This document shows, piece by piece, positions 44,844 through 53,754 of a stretch of 64,000 bases of DNA (within the stretch, counting starts at the first letter, position 1; each line of letters begins with the position of its first letter). Source of the DNA: Flavobacteriaceae bacterium Ga0077528 (GTDB taxonomy: Bacteria > Bacteroidota > Bacteroidia > Flavobacteriales > Flavobacteriaceae); contig LNDX01000006.1 of NCBI GenBank assembly GCA_001464475.1, forward strand, positions 62,001 to 126,000. Reading direction: 5' to 3'. The position numbers were made by a program, and so were the translations under genes. The notes under the pieces were generated by a model that searched no databases, was not told the DNA's origin, and saw only the letters and a list, made by a program, of their open reading frames with translations.

Positions 44844-46103
44844 TTATTCTACATTTTCAACACTTGCCTCTGCAATTTTTGCATAAGTTCCGTTTACTAA
44901 TTTTTCACGAATAGCTTCAAATGCTGCCAACGTTTCATCAATATCAGCCAAAGTGTGAGAAGCTGTAGGAATCATTCTAAGTAAAATTATTCCTTTTGGA
45001 ATTACAGGGTAAACCACAATTGATAAGAAGATACCATAGTTTTCTCTCAAGTCATTTACCATAATCATTGCTTCCGGAATTGAACCTTCAAGGTAAACAG
45101 GAGTTACACAAGTATTTGTATCACCAATATTAAATCCTCTAGATTTTAAACCACCTTGTAATGCATTAACATTTTCCCAAAGTTTGTCTTTCAATTCTGA
45201 TGATTTACGTAATAATTCCAAACGTTTTAAAGCACCAACTGTTTGTATCATTGGCAATGCTTTAGCAAACATTTGTGAACGTAAGTTATATTTTAAATAA
45301 TCAATAATATCTTTATCAGCAGCTAAGAAAGCACCAATACTAGCCATCGATTTTGCAAAAGTTGAAAAGTAAACATCAATTCCGTCTTGGCAACCTTGCT
45401 CTTCTCCTGCTCCTGCTCCAGTTTTACCTAAAGTACCAAAACCGTGAGCATCATCAACTAATAAACGGAAATTGTATTTCTTTTTCATCTCTACAATTTC
45501 TTTCAATTTTCCTTGTTGACCACGCATTCCAAAAACTCCTTCAGTAATGAATAAAATTCCTCCTCCAGTTTCTGTAGCCATTTTAGTGGCACGTTGAAGG
45601 TTTTTCTCCATACTTTCAAGGTCATTATGCTTGTAAGTAAAACGTTTTCCCATGTGAAGACGAACGCCATCAATAATACAAGCGTGTGCATCTACATCAT
45701 AAACAATAATATCATTTTTTGTAACTAAAGCATCAATACAAGACATTATTCCTTGATAACCAAAGTTCAATAAATAAGCTGATTCTTTTTGAACAAACTC
45801 TGCCAATTCTCTTTCTAATTGCTCATGAGCATTTGTATGACCACTCATCATTCTTGCTCCCATTGGGTAAGCCGCGCCATATTTTATTGCTGCATCTGTA
45901 TCAGCTTGACGAACTTCTGGATGATTGGCTAAACCTAAATAGTCATTCAAACTCCAATTCAAAATATCTTTTCCTTGAAATTGCATTCTTGGACCTAATT
46001 CTCCTTCCAGTTTAGGAAACACAAAGTATCCTTCTGCTTGTGAAGCCCATTTTCCTAATGGTCCTTTATTATTTTGTATTCTTTCAAATAAATCTTTTAC
46101 CAT
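44844..46103 (-). CDS. Alpha-oxoamine synthase (serine palmitoyltransferase-like)
   Basis: A 419-residue PLP enzyme. LLVDDAHGFG (Asp218, His220) and the Schiff-base lysine in TFAKSMASIG (Lys251) are intact, together with MGARMMSGH and LNWSLNDYLGLANHP typical of the family. Members condense an amino acid with an acyl-CoA or acyl-ACP: serine palmitoyltransferase, cysteate fatty acyltransferase of sulfonolipid synthesis, KBL or BioF. In Flavobacteriia a sphingolipid or sulfonolipid role is most likely, but the residue choice between serine and cysteate cannot be made by eye. A -7 element (TACTTTTG) lies 27 bases upstream. Confidence 0.8.
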   Translation of the reverse strand: MVKDLFERIQNNKGPLGKWASQAEGYFVFPKLEGELGPRMQFQGKDILNWSLNDYLGLANHPEVRQADTDAAIKYGAAYPMGARMMSGHTNAHEQLERELAEFVQKESAYLLNFGYQGIMSCIDALVTKNDIIVYDVDAHACIIDGVRLHMGKRFTYKHNDLESMEKNLQRATKMATETGGGILFITEGVFGMRGQQGKLKEIVEMKKKYNFRLLVDDAHGFGTLGKTGAGAGEEQGCQDGIDVYFSTFAKSMASIGAFLAADKDIIDYLKYNLRSQMFAKALPMIQTVGALKRLELLRKSSELKDKLWENVNALQGGLKSRGFNIGDTNTCVTPVYLEGSIPEAMIMVNDLRENYGIFLSIVVYPVIPKGIILLRMIPTASHTLADIDETLAAFEAIREKLVNGTYAKIAEASVENVE

Positions 46104-46477
46104 GATAAATATGTTGTTAAAAAACGATGCAAAAGTAGTGATTATTTTTTTATTGGTTTAGAAATATTTATTTCAATTTTAAATGACAATAAAAAATACA
46201 TAATAATCAAAAAAGCAGCTATAAAAAGCTGCTTTTTCTCACATTTAATTCTAATAACTCCTTTAATACCTTTATATAAAAGACCCCAAATCAATTTATA
46301 CCTTAGAAAAAATCTAAACGAAGAATATGGTATCAAGGAATTATTATTTTTTTTGCTAAAACTTTTAGAATTTTAAAAATCCTCTGTATAACAAAAATTA
46401 ACCTAACTACTTGGGACAAATTTAAGTTCCATTTTTGAAATAGAATAGCGTAGTTTTACGTGTTTTTAAAAATATTA
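46104..46477. other. Intergenic region with terminator hairpin and promoter element
   Basis: A 374-base gap. It holds a minus-strand -7 element TACTTTTG (46130-46137) for the oxoamine synthase gene, and a bidirectional hairpin (AAAAAGCAGCT 46210-46220 with AGCTGCTTTTT 46227-46237) that probably ends the hybrid kinase transcript. A 64-codon reading frame on the minus strand crosses the hairpin and is not believed to be a gene. Confidence 0.6.
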
Positions 46478-48844
46478 TTAAGCACATTTTTGAATAGTTT
46501 CAAATAAAACATCTTTATTTATTGGTTTAGATAAATAATAATTCATTCCTATTTCCTTAACTCTGTCCTTAGTTGTTTCCATAACATCTGCTGTTACTGC
46601 AATAATTGGTATGTTTTTATCATTTACTCCTGAATTCCCTTTTCGAATTTCAATGGTTGCCTCATAACCATCCATTATGGGCATTTGCAAATCCATTAAG
46701 ACTATATCGTACTTTGATTGATGCATCATCTGCAAACCTTCTTCACCATTAAAAGCATAATCCACCTCAGTATTCAGCCACTTTTTAGTAATCATTTTTA
46801 AAACCATTTGATTCATAGCATTATCCTCTACAACCAAAATTCGTTTTCCTTTCAAATTGTATTCTTTAGTAGCTGTTTTCAAAACTTCTTCTCGTTTTAC
46901 AACTTCCTCAAGGCTTAATTTTACAGTACAAACAGTTCCTTGATTTTCAATACTTTGAATTTCTACAGAACCTTTGTGAAGTGTAACCAAAGCTTTTACA
47001 ATATACAATCCCAACCCTAGTCCACCATACTTCCGTTTATTGTCAATAGATTGTTGTGAAAACGAATCGAAAATACTGTCAATTTTTTCTTTAGCAATAC
47101 CTTCGCCAGTGTCGGAAATAATAAAAGTTAAATTTACTTTTCCATTTTCAACAAATGATTCAACTCTAAATTTTACAATGCCTTCATTTGTAAATTTCAG
47201 AGCATTACACAATAAATTCATTATAATTTGCCTTATTCTACTGCTATCACCTTTCAAAGTTTTAGGTAATTCTTTAGGAAGAAATATTTGAAAATCTAAA
47301 TTCTTGCTTTTTGCTCTTAGCGAAATATCACCACGCACTTCCTCTAGTAATTGATGCAAATTGATCTCGGCTTCTTCCAATTTAATCTCTTCTTTTTCAA
47401 TTTTAGAAAAATCTAAAATATCGTTTACTGAACTTAATAAACTACTAGATGAACTTCTTATCACTTCACATTTTTCTTGTATTGATTTACTATCAGTTTC
47501 ACCTTCTATAGATTCAATAAAATTCATGATTGTATTTAAAGGCGTTCTCAACTCATGACTTATATTGGATAGAAAGTAAGACTTCATCTCGTTCATTTCC
47601 TCCGATTTTTGAAGAGCAACAGCTTGAAGTTTTTCTTTATCCTCTTTCAGTTTTTTAATCAAATTAGCCATTGATAATGATAGAAAAACCACCTCCAAAC
47701 CTGTTCCTAGTTTTGAACTGTTTTCCGTAATAAAATTATAAGGCAATAAACTAAAATTCTTTAAAATAAATATTACAAAACCGGTAACTAATGAAAGAAT
47801 ACCCAAGGTGAAAAATTGGTAAACTATACCTGTCTTATTATATAGAATTATTAAGGATGAAATTATTAGAACCAATAAAAACAAACCTAATGCATTCATA
47901 ATCGGATAACCATATTCAAACAATGTTGGAACAAAAACAATCATAGATAAGAGTCCAGCAAATAAAAAATAAAGAAGGTTATAACAAAAATTCAAACTAC
48001 TACTTATCTTTTTTACCTCCAAAAATGTTTGAGCATATTTTCCGAGAAAAACACCAGAAATTATAGCAAACAACAACACTGATTTGTGTGATAACCATCC
48101 TGAATCTGGCGTTATAAACTGATAAAAATAACCATCTAATGAAAATTGAAGTAATCCAATAAAAACAACATACAAACTATAATACAAAAAGACTCTTTCT
48201 CTCATCGCATAAAAAAAGAAAAAGTAAAGGATAGATGCTATAACCAAAATTCCATAGAAGAAACCGAAAACAATTTGTTCGAAAGAAGTTACTTCTACAA
48301 GTTTCATTGGTTTTCTCAAAATCACTGGAGCATTAATTACCTCTCCATCACTCTTTAAATGAATGAAGTAATCTGCAGATTCATTTGGTAGCAAATAAAT
48401 CGTGAATAGCGTTTTTCTATGCTTAAAACTCCTTTCGTTAAACGGAATATTATCGCCGCTCTTTTGATAATCAATCACTTTTCCATTAGCAACTTTATAA
48501 AGATTAGCATAATCAATAATTGGTCGAGAAGATTCTAAATAATATTTTACATCACTGTTAGTCTCGTTCTTAATAGAAAAATGCAACCAATAATTATCCT
48601 TCGAAAATCCCAAATCTGAATTTTCATTTTCTAATAATTTGAATTTTGATCTATTAATTTTTAGTACTTCCTCAATTGATAAATTCTTTTGTTTTACATT
48701 TATTAAAGAAGTATGCTCGTGAAGTGATAACTCTTCTAAAAATTCAGAATTTGTTTTATTAACAACAAATTGAGCAAAGGTATTGCTTGAAATAAAAAAT
48801 AAAAACGCTACTAAAAATAGTAACTTAGTGTAGATTTGTTTCAT
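46478..48844 (-). CDS. Hybrid histidine kinase with 7TMR-DISM sensor
   Basis: The start at 48844 (MKQIYTKLLF) gives a proper signal peptide; an upstream in-frame extension to 48871 is less likely. An extracellular 7TMR-DISM-type domain (about 30-185) is followed by seven membrane segments (about 190-395), a coiled coil, a HisKA domain with FLSNISHELRTPLN (phospho-His430), an HATPase with N, G1 and G2 boxes (DTGEGIAKEKID, KYGGLGLGLYIVK), and a receiver domain with phospho-Asp718 (YDIVLMDLQMP). It would sense an external, possibly carbohydrate-like, ligand and phosphorylate its own receiver. No DNA-binding output is encoded adjacent. Confidence 0.9.
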   Translation of the reverse strand: MKQIYTKLLFLVAFLFFISSNTFAQFVVNKTNSEFLEELSLHEHTSLINVKQKNLSIEEVLKINRSKFKLLENENSDLGFSKDNYWLHFSIKNETNSDVKYYLESSRPIIDYANLYKVANGKVIDYQKSGDNIPFNERSFKHRKTLFTIYLLPNESADYFIHLKSDGEVINAPVILRKPMKLVEVTSFEQIVFGFFYGILVIASILYFFFFYAMRERVFLYYSLYVVFIGLLQFSLDGYFYQFITPDSGWLSHKSVLLFAIISGVFLGKYAQTFLEVKKISSSLNFCYNLLYFLFAGLLSMIVFVPTLFEYGYPIMNALGLFLLVLIISSLIILYNKTGIVYQFFTLGILSLVTGFVIFILKNFSLLPYNFITENSSKLGTGLEVVFLSLSMANLIKKLKEDKEKLQAVALQKSEEMNEMKSYFLSNISHELRTPLNTIMNFIESIEGETDSKSIQEKCEVIRSSSSSLLSSVNDILDFSKIEKEEIKLEEAEINLHQLLEEVRGDISLRAKSKNLDFQIFLPKELPKTLKGDSSRIRQIIMNLLCNALKFTNEGIVKFRVESFVENGKVNLTFIISDTGEGIAKEKIDSIFDSFSQQSIDNKRKYGGLGLGLYIVKALVTLHKGSVEIQSIENQGTVCTVKLSLEEVVKREEVLKTATKEYNLKGKRILVVEDNAMNQMVLKMITKKWLNTEVDYAFNGEEGLQMMHQSKYDIVLMDLQMPIMDGYEATIEIRKGNSGVNDKNIPIIAVTADVMETTKDRVKEIGMNYYLSKPINKDVLFETIQKCA

Positions 48845-48933
48845 GAAATAGTACGATTTGGGGTTGTACAATTGTTATTTACGAATTAAAATATTTTTTG
48901 GGTTTATTTTAAAGCAAAAAATACATTAATCAT

Positions 48934-48941
48934 TAAATTTG
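48934..48941 (+). promoter_or_regulatory. Bacteroidota -7 promoter element
   Basis: TAAATTTG fits TAnnTTTG and lies 10 bases before the rdgB ATG. No convincing -33 element. Confidence 0.45.
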
Positions 48942-48951
48942 CAATAAAAAC

Positions 48952-49524
48952 ATGAAACTAGTTTTTGCCTCCAACAACAAAAATAAAATTAAAGAAATCC
49001 AACTTTTGGTTCCAACTTCAATTCAAATAGTAAGTCTTGAAGAAATTGGTTGCACAGAAGAAATTCCAGAAACCGCTGATACAATAGAAGGTAATGCTAT
49101 TTTGAAAGCCAATTATGTTACTGAAAAATATGGATACGATTGTTTTGCAGACGATTCTGGTTTGGAGGTTGACGCACTAAATGGTGAACCAGGCGTTTTC
49201 TCTGCTAGATATGCAGGTGAACCAAAAAACGATGATAATAATATGAATAAATTATTATCAAATCTTAAAGATAAAACCAACAGAAAAGCCAATTTCAAAA
49301 CTGTTATTTGTTTGAATTATAAAGGCCAACAACATCTTTTCACAGGAATTATTAACGGAAAAATCATTGATGAAAAAATTGGAGACAATGGTTTTGGTTA
49401 CGATCCAATTTTTATTGCAAACGACTACACAAAGACCTTTGCAGAACTTTCTATCGAAGAAAAATCAAACATTAGTCACCGCGGAATTGCAGTAAAACAA
49501 TTGATTGAATTCTTGAAAAAATAG
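48952..49524 (+). CDS. rdgB: XTP/dITP diphosphatase (HAM1/RdgB family)
   Basis: A 190-residue house-cleaning pyrophosphatase that removes deaminated purine nucleotides. The conserved FASNNKNKIKEIQ, DCFADDSGLEVDALNGEPG (catalytic Asp-Asp), FSARYAG and GFGYDPIF motifs are in order, and SHRG(I)A completes the C-terminal site. Length matches the family (about 190-200 residues). It is divergent from the hybrid kinase gene and has its own -7 element. Confidence 0.94.
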   Translation: MKLVFASNNKNKIKEIQLLVPTSIQIVSLEEIGCTEEIPETADTIEGNAILKANYVTEKYGYDCFADDSGLEVDALNGEPGVFSARYAGEPKNDDNNMNKLLSNLKDKTNRKANFKTVICLNYKGQQHLFTGIINGKIIDEKIGDNGFGYDPIFIANDYTKTFAELSIEEKSNISHRGIAVKQLIEFLKK

Positions 49525-49539
49525 TTTCTAAATTTACAA

Positions 49540-49572
49540 ATAACACCCAACTTCCAACTTCCAACTTCCATC
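49540..49572. repeat. Short tandem repeat between rdgB and the helicase gene
   Basis: The unit CAACTTCC recurs in tandem (cccaacttccaacttcca and on). One of several short 'stutter' tracts in the intergenic regions of this window. Confidence 0.6.
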
Positions 49573-49633
49573 TCAAAACACAACTACTTGAAAATCAAAT
49601 AAAAACAAATTAGTTTATATTGTTTTTAAAGAC

Positions 49634-49641
49634 TACCTTTG
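49634..49641 (+). promoter_or_regulatory. Bacteroidota -7 promoter element
   Basis: TACCTTTG fits TAnnTTTG and lies 20 bases before the ATG at 49662. It overlaps the 5' end of a longer possible reading frame, which shows that the upstream TTG (49620) is not the start. Confidence 0.5.
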
Positions 49642-49661
49642 CACCCAATTTAAAATACTTT

Positions 49662-51635
49662 ATGAATAAATTTGAACAATTAGGTCTGAATGAGTCGTTA
49701 CTGCTGGCGATCAAAGATCTAGGATTTGAGAATCCGTCAGAAGTGCAAGAAAAAGCCATTCCAGTCTTATTGGAAAAAAACACAGACTTAGTAGCTTTAG
49801 CACAAACAGGTACAGGGAAAACAGCAGCTTTTGGTTTTCCGCTAATCCAAAAAATCGATGCCGAAGACAGAAGCACACAAGCGTTAATTTTATCACCAAC
49901 GCGTGAGCTATGCTTACAAATCACCAACGAGATTAAACAATACTCAAAATATGTAAAAGGTTTACATACAGTGGCAGTTTATGGTGGTGCAAGCATTACA
50001 GAACAAGCCCGAGAAATTAAAAGAGGTGCGCAAATTATTGTAGCAACTCCAGGAAGAATGCAAGACATGATTAATCGTGGTCTTGTAAACATTAAAAACA
50101 TCAATTTCTGTATTCTTGACGAAGCAGATGAGATGTTGAACATGGGTTTTTATGAAGACATTGTATCCATTTTATCGGATACTCCAGATGAGAAAAATAC
50201 TTGGTTATTCTCTGCAACAATGCCTGCAGAAGTAGCAAGAATTGCAAAGAAATTTATGCACGATCCAGCAGAAGTTACTGTGGGTAGCAAAAATTCAGGT
50301 TCAGCGACTGTTTCTCACGAATTTTATTGTGTGAATGCTCGTGACCGTTACGAAGCTTTAAAACGTTTAGCCGATGCAAATCCAGATATTTTTTCTGTAG
50401 TTTTTTGTAGAACAAAACGCGACACGCAAGCTGTTGCAGAAAAATTAATTGAAGATGGTTACAGTGCTGCTGCATTGCACGGAGATTTATCTCAAGCGCA
50501 ACGTGATGGCGTTATGAAATCTTTTAGAGGTCGTCAAATTCAAATGCTTGTTGCGACAGACGTTGCTGCTCGTGGAATTGACGTTGATAACATTACTCAC
50601 GTAGTAAATTATCAATTACCTGACGAAATTGAAACCTATAATCACCGTTCAGGAAGAACTGGTCGTGCTGGTAAATTAGGAACTTCAATCGTAATCATCA
50701 CTAAAAGTGAGATTCGTAAAATTTCGTCTATCGAAAGAATTATTCAACAAAAATTTCAAGAAAAAACTATTCCTTCTGGAATGGAAATCTGCGAAATCCA
50801 ATTGTTGCACTTAGCTAATAAGATTAAAGATACTGAAGTTGACCACGAAATAGACAACTATTTACCGGCAATCAACGAAGTTCTTGACGGATTAACAAAA
50901 GAGGAATTAATCAAGAAAATGGTTTCTGTAGAATTTAATAGATTCATCAATTACTACAAAAAGAAACGTGATTTATCAGGTGAAAAAGGTAGTGACAGAA
51001 GCGAAAGAAGTTCTGAACCAAGAGAAATTAGAGCTGGTGATCCTGTTCGTTATTTCGTAAATATTGGTGCTAGAGACGATTTCGATTGGATGCAATTGAA
51101 AGACTTCTTGAAAGAAACATTAGATTTGGGTCGTGATGACGTTTTCAAAGTTGACGTAAAAGAAGGTTTCTCTTTCTTTAATACTGACGGAGAACATACT
51201 GATAAAGTTATGTCTGTCCTTAATGGATTTGACCTTAACGGAAGAAGAATCAACGTTGAAATTTCTAAAAACGATGGCGGAAGCCGTGAAAGACGTGACC
51301 ATAACGGAAGAAGTGGTGGCGGTTTCGGTGGCGGAAGAAGCTCAGGTGGTTTTAGAGGCGATAGAAATTCTGGTGGCGAAAGAAGAGGTTCTGGAAGTTT
51401 CGGTCCAAGAAGTGGCGGAGACAGAAGTTCGGCTCCAAAACGTGAAGGTGGTTTTTCATCAGACAGACCAGCAAGAGAAGGCGGTTTTAGAAGCGAAAGA
51501 AGTTCAGCTCCAAGAAGAGAACCAGGTTCGGCTCAAAGAGAAGAAAGAGCTCCAAGACGTTCTGATGACAATTCTGACCGACCAGCAAGTCGTTCTTTTG
51601 ACGCAGCTAAAGTAAGAAGGCCAAGAAGAAGCTAA
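49662..51635 (+). CDS. DEAD-box RNA helicase with DbpA-like RNA-binding domain and Arg/Gly-rich tail
   Basis: A 657-residue helicase (start ATG at 49662, MNKFEQLGL). Motif I AQTGTGKT (47-54), PTREL, DEAD (153-156), SAT, ARGID and HRSGRTGRAG are intact. Beyond the core lies a DbpA-type RNA-binding domain (about 455-535, DPVRYFVNIGARDDF onward), then a long tail rich in Arg, Gly and Ser (about 540-657) that probably binds RNA non-specifically. Similar to DeaD/CsdA and DbpA; it is likely involved in ribosome assembly or cold adaptation. Monocistronic. Confidence 0.92.
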   Translation: MNKFEQLGLNESLLLAIKDLGFENPSEVQEKAIPVLLEKNTDLVALAQTGTGKTAAFGFPLIQKIDAEDRSTQALILSPTRELCLQITNEIKQYSKYVKGLHTVAVYGGASITEQAREIKRGAQIIVATPGRMQDMINRGLVNIKNINFCILDEADEMLNMGFYEDIVSILSDTPDEKNTWLFSATMPAEVARIAKKFMHDPAEVTVGSKNSGSATVSHEFYCVNARDRYEALKRLADANPDIFSVVFCRTKRDTQAVAEKLIEDGYSAAALHGDLSQAQRDGVMKSFRGRQIQMLVATDVAARGIDVDNITHVVNYQLPDEIETYNHRSGRTGRAGKLGTSIVIITKSEIRKISSIERIIQQKFQEKTIPSGMEICEIQLLHLANKIKDTEVDHEIDNYLPAINEVLDGLTKEELIKKMVSVEFNRFINYYKKKRDLSGEKGSDRSERSSEPREIRAGDPVRYFVNIGARDDFDWMQLKDFLKETLDLGRDDVFKVDVKEGFSFFNTDGEHTDKVMSVLNGFDLNGRRINVEISKNDGGSRERRDHNGRSGGGFGGGRSSGGFRGDRNSGGERRGSGSFGPRSGGDRSSAPKREGGFSSDRPAREGGFRSERSSAPRREPGSAQREERAPRRSDDNSDRPASRSFDAAKVRRPRRS

Positions 51636-51661
51636 GCTTTTTTAAAAAAATAACAATTTTT

Positions 51662-51712
51662 AAAATTCCAAATTCCAATCATATACTTTTGGGATTTGGA
51701 ATTTTTTTTGTA
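51662..51712 (+). terminator. Intrinsic terminator of the helicase gene
   Basis: AAAATTCCAAAT (51662-51673) pairs with ATTTGGAATTTT (51694-51705), with inner C-G pairs and a following T-run. Confidence 0.75.
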
Positions 51713-51804
51713 ATTTTATTGGATTGTTAATTTTCTTATAATAATTTACAAAACCTATCGAAATTCTTTAAGAGTTTTATACTTTTAAACTTTCAAACAG
51801 ACAC

Positions 51805-52569
51805 ATGAGATATTTTGCTCTAATTTTACTCTTCCTTTTCAACTCAAATGCTTTTTCGCAAGAGCTTTTGACGAAGAAGAAAGTGTATGGAACAGTAATA
51901 AACGGAACAACTTCTTTAGCATTACCCAATGCTAACATAATAAATATCAACAAAGTAAGAGGTTCTACAACCGATACAAAAGGTGCTTTTGAAATTGATG
52001 CCGATGTAAATGACACGCTTCACATCACCATGATTGGTTTTCAATCCTTGAGAGTTAGAGTAACCAATGACTGGATTAAAAACGGTACAGCAAAATTAAT
52101 ACTTACAGAAAAAGCCATTGCACTTGAAGAAGTAAAAATAAAACGCTACAACCTTACCGGATATCTAGAAGTTGACTCAAAACTTATTCCTGAAGAAGAA
52201 AATTTCCGTTATAGCATTTCTGGACTTCCTGCAGCTTATGAAATGGGTGAACGTTCACCAAATGCGTTTTCACGTGTGATGAATTCTATTTTCAATCCTG
52301 CCGATATGTTGTACAATTTCTTTGGAAAAAAACCCAAAGAACTCCGCAGGTTAAAGGAAATGAAGAAAGACGATACGGTAAAAAATCTTCTTGAAACCAA
52401 GTTCGACAGAGAAACCATTTGCATTTTATTAGGAGTAACTAAGAACGAAATTGCAGAAATTCTGCAACATTGCAGCTACTCTGAAGCATTTATACAAACA
52501 GCAAATGATTTACAGATTTTGGATGCCATAAGTCAATGTTACGAGCAATACAAAGTCTTAAAAAAATAA
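51805..52569 (+). CDS. Secreted protein with CarboxypepD_reg-like domain
   Basis: A 254-residue protein with signal peptide (about 1-19) and a domain of about 80 residues beginning KVYGTVINGTTSLALPNANI, with the GAFEIDADVNDTLHITMIGFQSLR segment typical of CarboxypepD_reg-like (prealbumin-like) domains that often precede TonB receptors. The remaining two-thirds (about 105-254) is alpha-helical and has no recognised motif. Function unknown; it is likely periplasmic. Followed by a terminator at 52595-52632. Confidence 0.72.
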   Translation: MRYFALILLFLFNSNAFSQELLTKKKVYGTVINGTTSLALPNANIININKVRGSTTDTKGAFEIDADVNDTLHITMIGFQSLRVRVTNDWIKNGTAKLILTEKAIALEEVKIKRYNLTGYLEVDSKLIPEEENFRYSISGLPAAYEMGERSPNAFSRVMNSIFNPADMLYNFFGKKPKELRRLKEMKKDDTVKNLLETKFDRETICILLGVTKNEIAEILQHCSYSEAFIQTANDLQILDAISQCYEQYKVLKK

Positions 52570-52594
52570 AATTATTTTTTTAATCTAAAACATT

Positions 52595-52632
52595 AAATCC
52601 TTAATTGTAAAAACGATTGAGGATTTTTTTAT
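52595..52632 (+). terminator. Intrinsic terminator
   Basis: AAATCCTTAAT (52595-52605) pairs with ATTGAGGATTT (52616-52626), one G-U pair, then a T-run. It marks the left side of the accessory block. Confidence 0.8.
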
Positions 52633-52714
52633 TTTTACAGATGCTTACATACATTTATGAGAATTTATAAATGTTATTTTTTGTAGCGACAATATACAAG
52701 TTAGCAGTAATATT

Positions 52715-53362
52715 ATGGAAACAACCGAATTAATCAACAAAATAGAAGAAATTGAAAAAATTATTCCATCTGATTCTAATCAATGGACATATTATATTTG
52801 TCATTCTTTTTTCATAACAACAAGTCAATTTATAAAAAATTATATTGGAGAGGATACTGAATTTTATAAAACTTTAAGAGATTATAGTCAAAAAACAGGA
52901 AGTGGAAACGAAACTGACAAAGCTTGGGCAGCAAAAAAAGTTCTAAAGTCACTTAAAGATTATTTAATACTAAACTTAGAATTGTATCGAACTGAAAAAT
53001 ACAATATAAAAATTGATATTATCAGTGATTTTATGATTCAAGCAATAGAATTGTCTACAAATAAAAAATTTCATCCAGCAGCTGCAGGAATATTAATGGG
53101 AGCTTCACTTGAAGAATTCTTAAAACAACTCGCTGAAGATAAAAAGATTGATTTGACTGAAATTAAGAAAACAATAGATCCAATTTCAAAGGAACTTTAT
53201 GATAAGAAAATCATATCTAAACAAGATTTGAAAGACATAACTTCATGGGCAGGAATCAGAAATGATGCAACTCATGGAAACTTTGATGAAGTTAATGATA
53301 GACAAAGAATATTAAATGCTATTGAAGGTGTTAATTTATTTATGAGAAAACATACAAACTAA
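52715..53362 (+). CDS. HEPN-like protein, candidate RNase
   Basis: A 215-residue, alpha-helical protein with no signal peptide. The C-terminal part has IRNDATHGNF (Arg182, Asn183, His187), which fits the HEPN RNase motif RNxxxH (R-x4-H), preceded by a helix HPAAAGILMGASLEEFLKQL of the kind seen in HEPN/abortive infection-type proteins. Overall it could be an RNA-targeting toxin-like or DUF4145-like regulatory protein. It lies 4 bases before a small DUF2158-like gene in an accessory-looking segment. The HEPN call rests on the motif and helical context only. Confidence 0.5.
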   Translation: METTELINKIEEIEKIIPSDSNQWTYYICHSFFITTSQFIKNYIGEDTEFYKTLRDYSQKTGSGNETDKAWAAKKVLKSLKDYLILNLELYRTEKYNIKIDIISDFMIQAIELSTNKKFHPAAAGILMGASLEEFLKQLAEDKKIDLTEIKKTIDPISKELYDKKIISKQDLKDITSWAGIRNDATHGNFDEVNDRQRILNAIEGVNLFMRKHTN

Positions 53363-53366
53363 TATC

Positions 53367-53582
53367 ATGAGTGATTTTAAAATTGGAGATAATATTTTCC
53401 ACAAATCAAATTCCGCAGTAAAATGGGTAATTGAAAGAATTGATGAAAATGAAGCTTATTGTTCAACAGTAATAAAAGAAACTCTTGAACACAAGAAAGA
53501 AGTTTTTGCTCTAACATCAATTGAAAAATGTGTAGAACCAATTGTTATTTTTGGAAAGAGAACTCGAAATAACTATTTTTAG
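53367..53582 (+). CDS. Small DUF2158-like protein
   Basis: A 71-residue protein. The first part, DFKIGDNIFHKSNSAVKWVIERIDENEAYCS, resembles the SH3-like strands of DUF2158 (YodC-type) proteins, where a KxGD motif is followed by a V-x-I-D-x-(D/N) strand; the end is charged. It begins 4 bases after the HEPN-like gene, so the two are one operon. DUF2158 function is unknown; by position it may be the partner of the HEPN protein. Confidence 0.55.
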   Translation: MSDFKIGDNIFHKSNSAVKWVIERIDENEAYCSTVIKETLEHKKEVFALTSIEKCVEPIVIFGKRTRNNYF

Positions 53583-53618
53583 TTCTACTACCAACACAGA
53601 TTTCAAGCTATTGTGGGT

Positions 53619-53653
53619 TTTGGAATTAATTTAAAGTTTGTTTTGTATCTTTG
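53619..53653 (+). promoter_or_regulatory. Promoter of the Ser/Thr kinase gene
   Basis: TTTG (53619-53622), 23 bases, then TATCTTTG (53646-53653). This is close to the Bacteroidota consensus (spacing at the long end). The kinase ATG lies about 100 bases downstream. Confidence 0.5.
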
Positions 53654-53754
53654 AAGTCAGTGCAAAACCGAAATTTTCGGAATCTTTAATCCGCAACAGT
53701 CGTATAGCCTAAGAATGTTAGCCGTGATGTTTTTTGACAACCAGATTAATAATC

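Noticed and set aside
46142..46336. A 64-codon reading frame on the minus strand with a hydrophobic C-terminal half
   Set aside because: It runs through a strong terminator hairpin (46210-46237), has no visible ribosome-binding context and no recognisable domain; more likely noncoding or a gene remnant.
49620..49661. Upstream TTG start for the DEAD-box helicase
   Set aside because: A promoter -7 element (TACCTTTG, 49634-49641) lies inside the extension, and the protein family starts at MNKFEQLGL.
51223..51615. A 130-codon plus-strand frame rich in Glu and Val
   Set aside because: It is the shifted-frame shadow of the Arg/Gly/Ser-rich tail of the DEAD-box helicase; the repetitive codons make it open.
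52672..53735. Two similar segments ending GTTAGC(A/C)GT(A/G)AT before the HEPN-like gene and before the kinase gene, considered as integron attC sites
   Set aside because: The core does not fit GTTRRRY (the sixth base is C) and no integrase or paired inverse core was found; left as a weak similarity.
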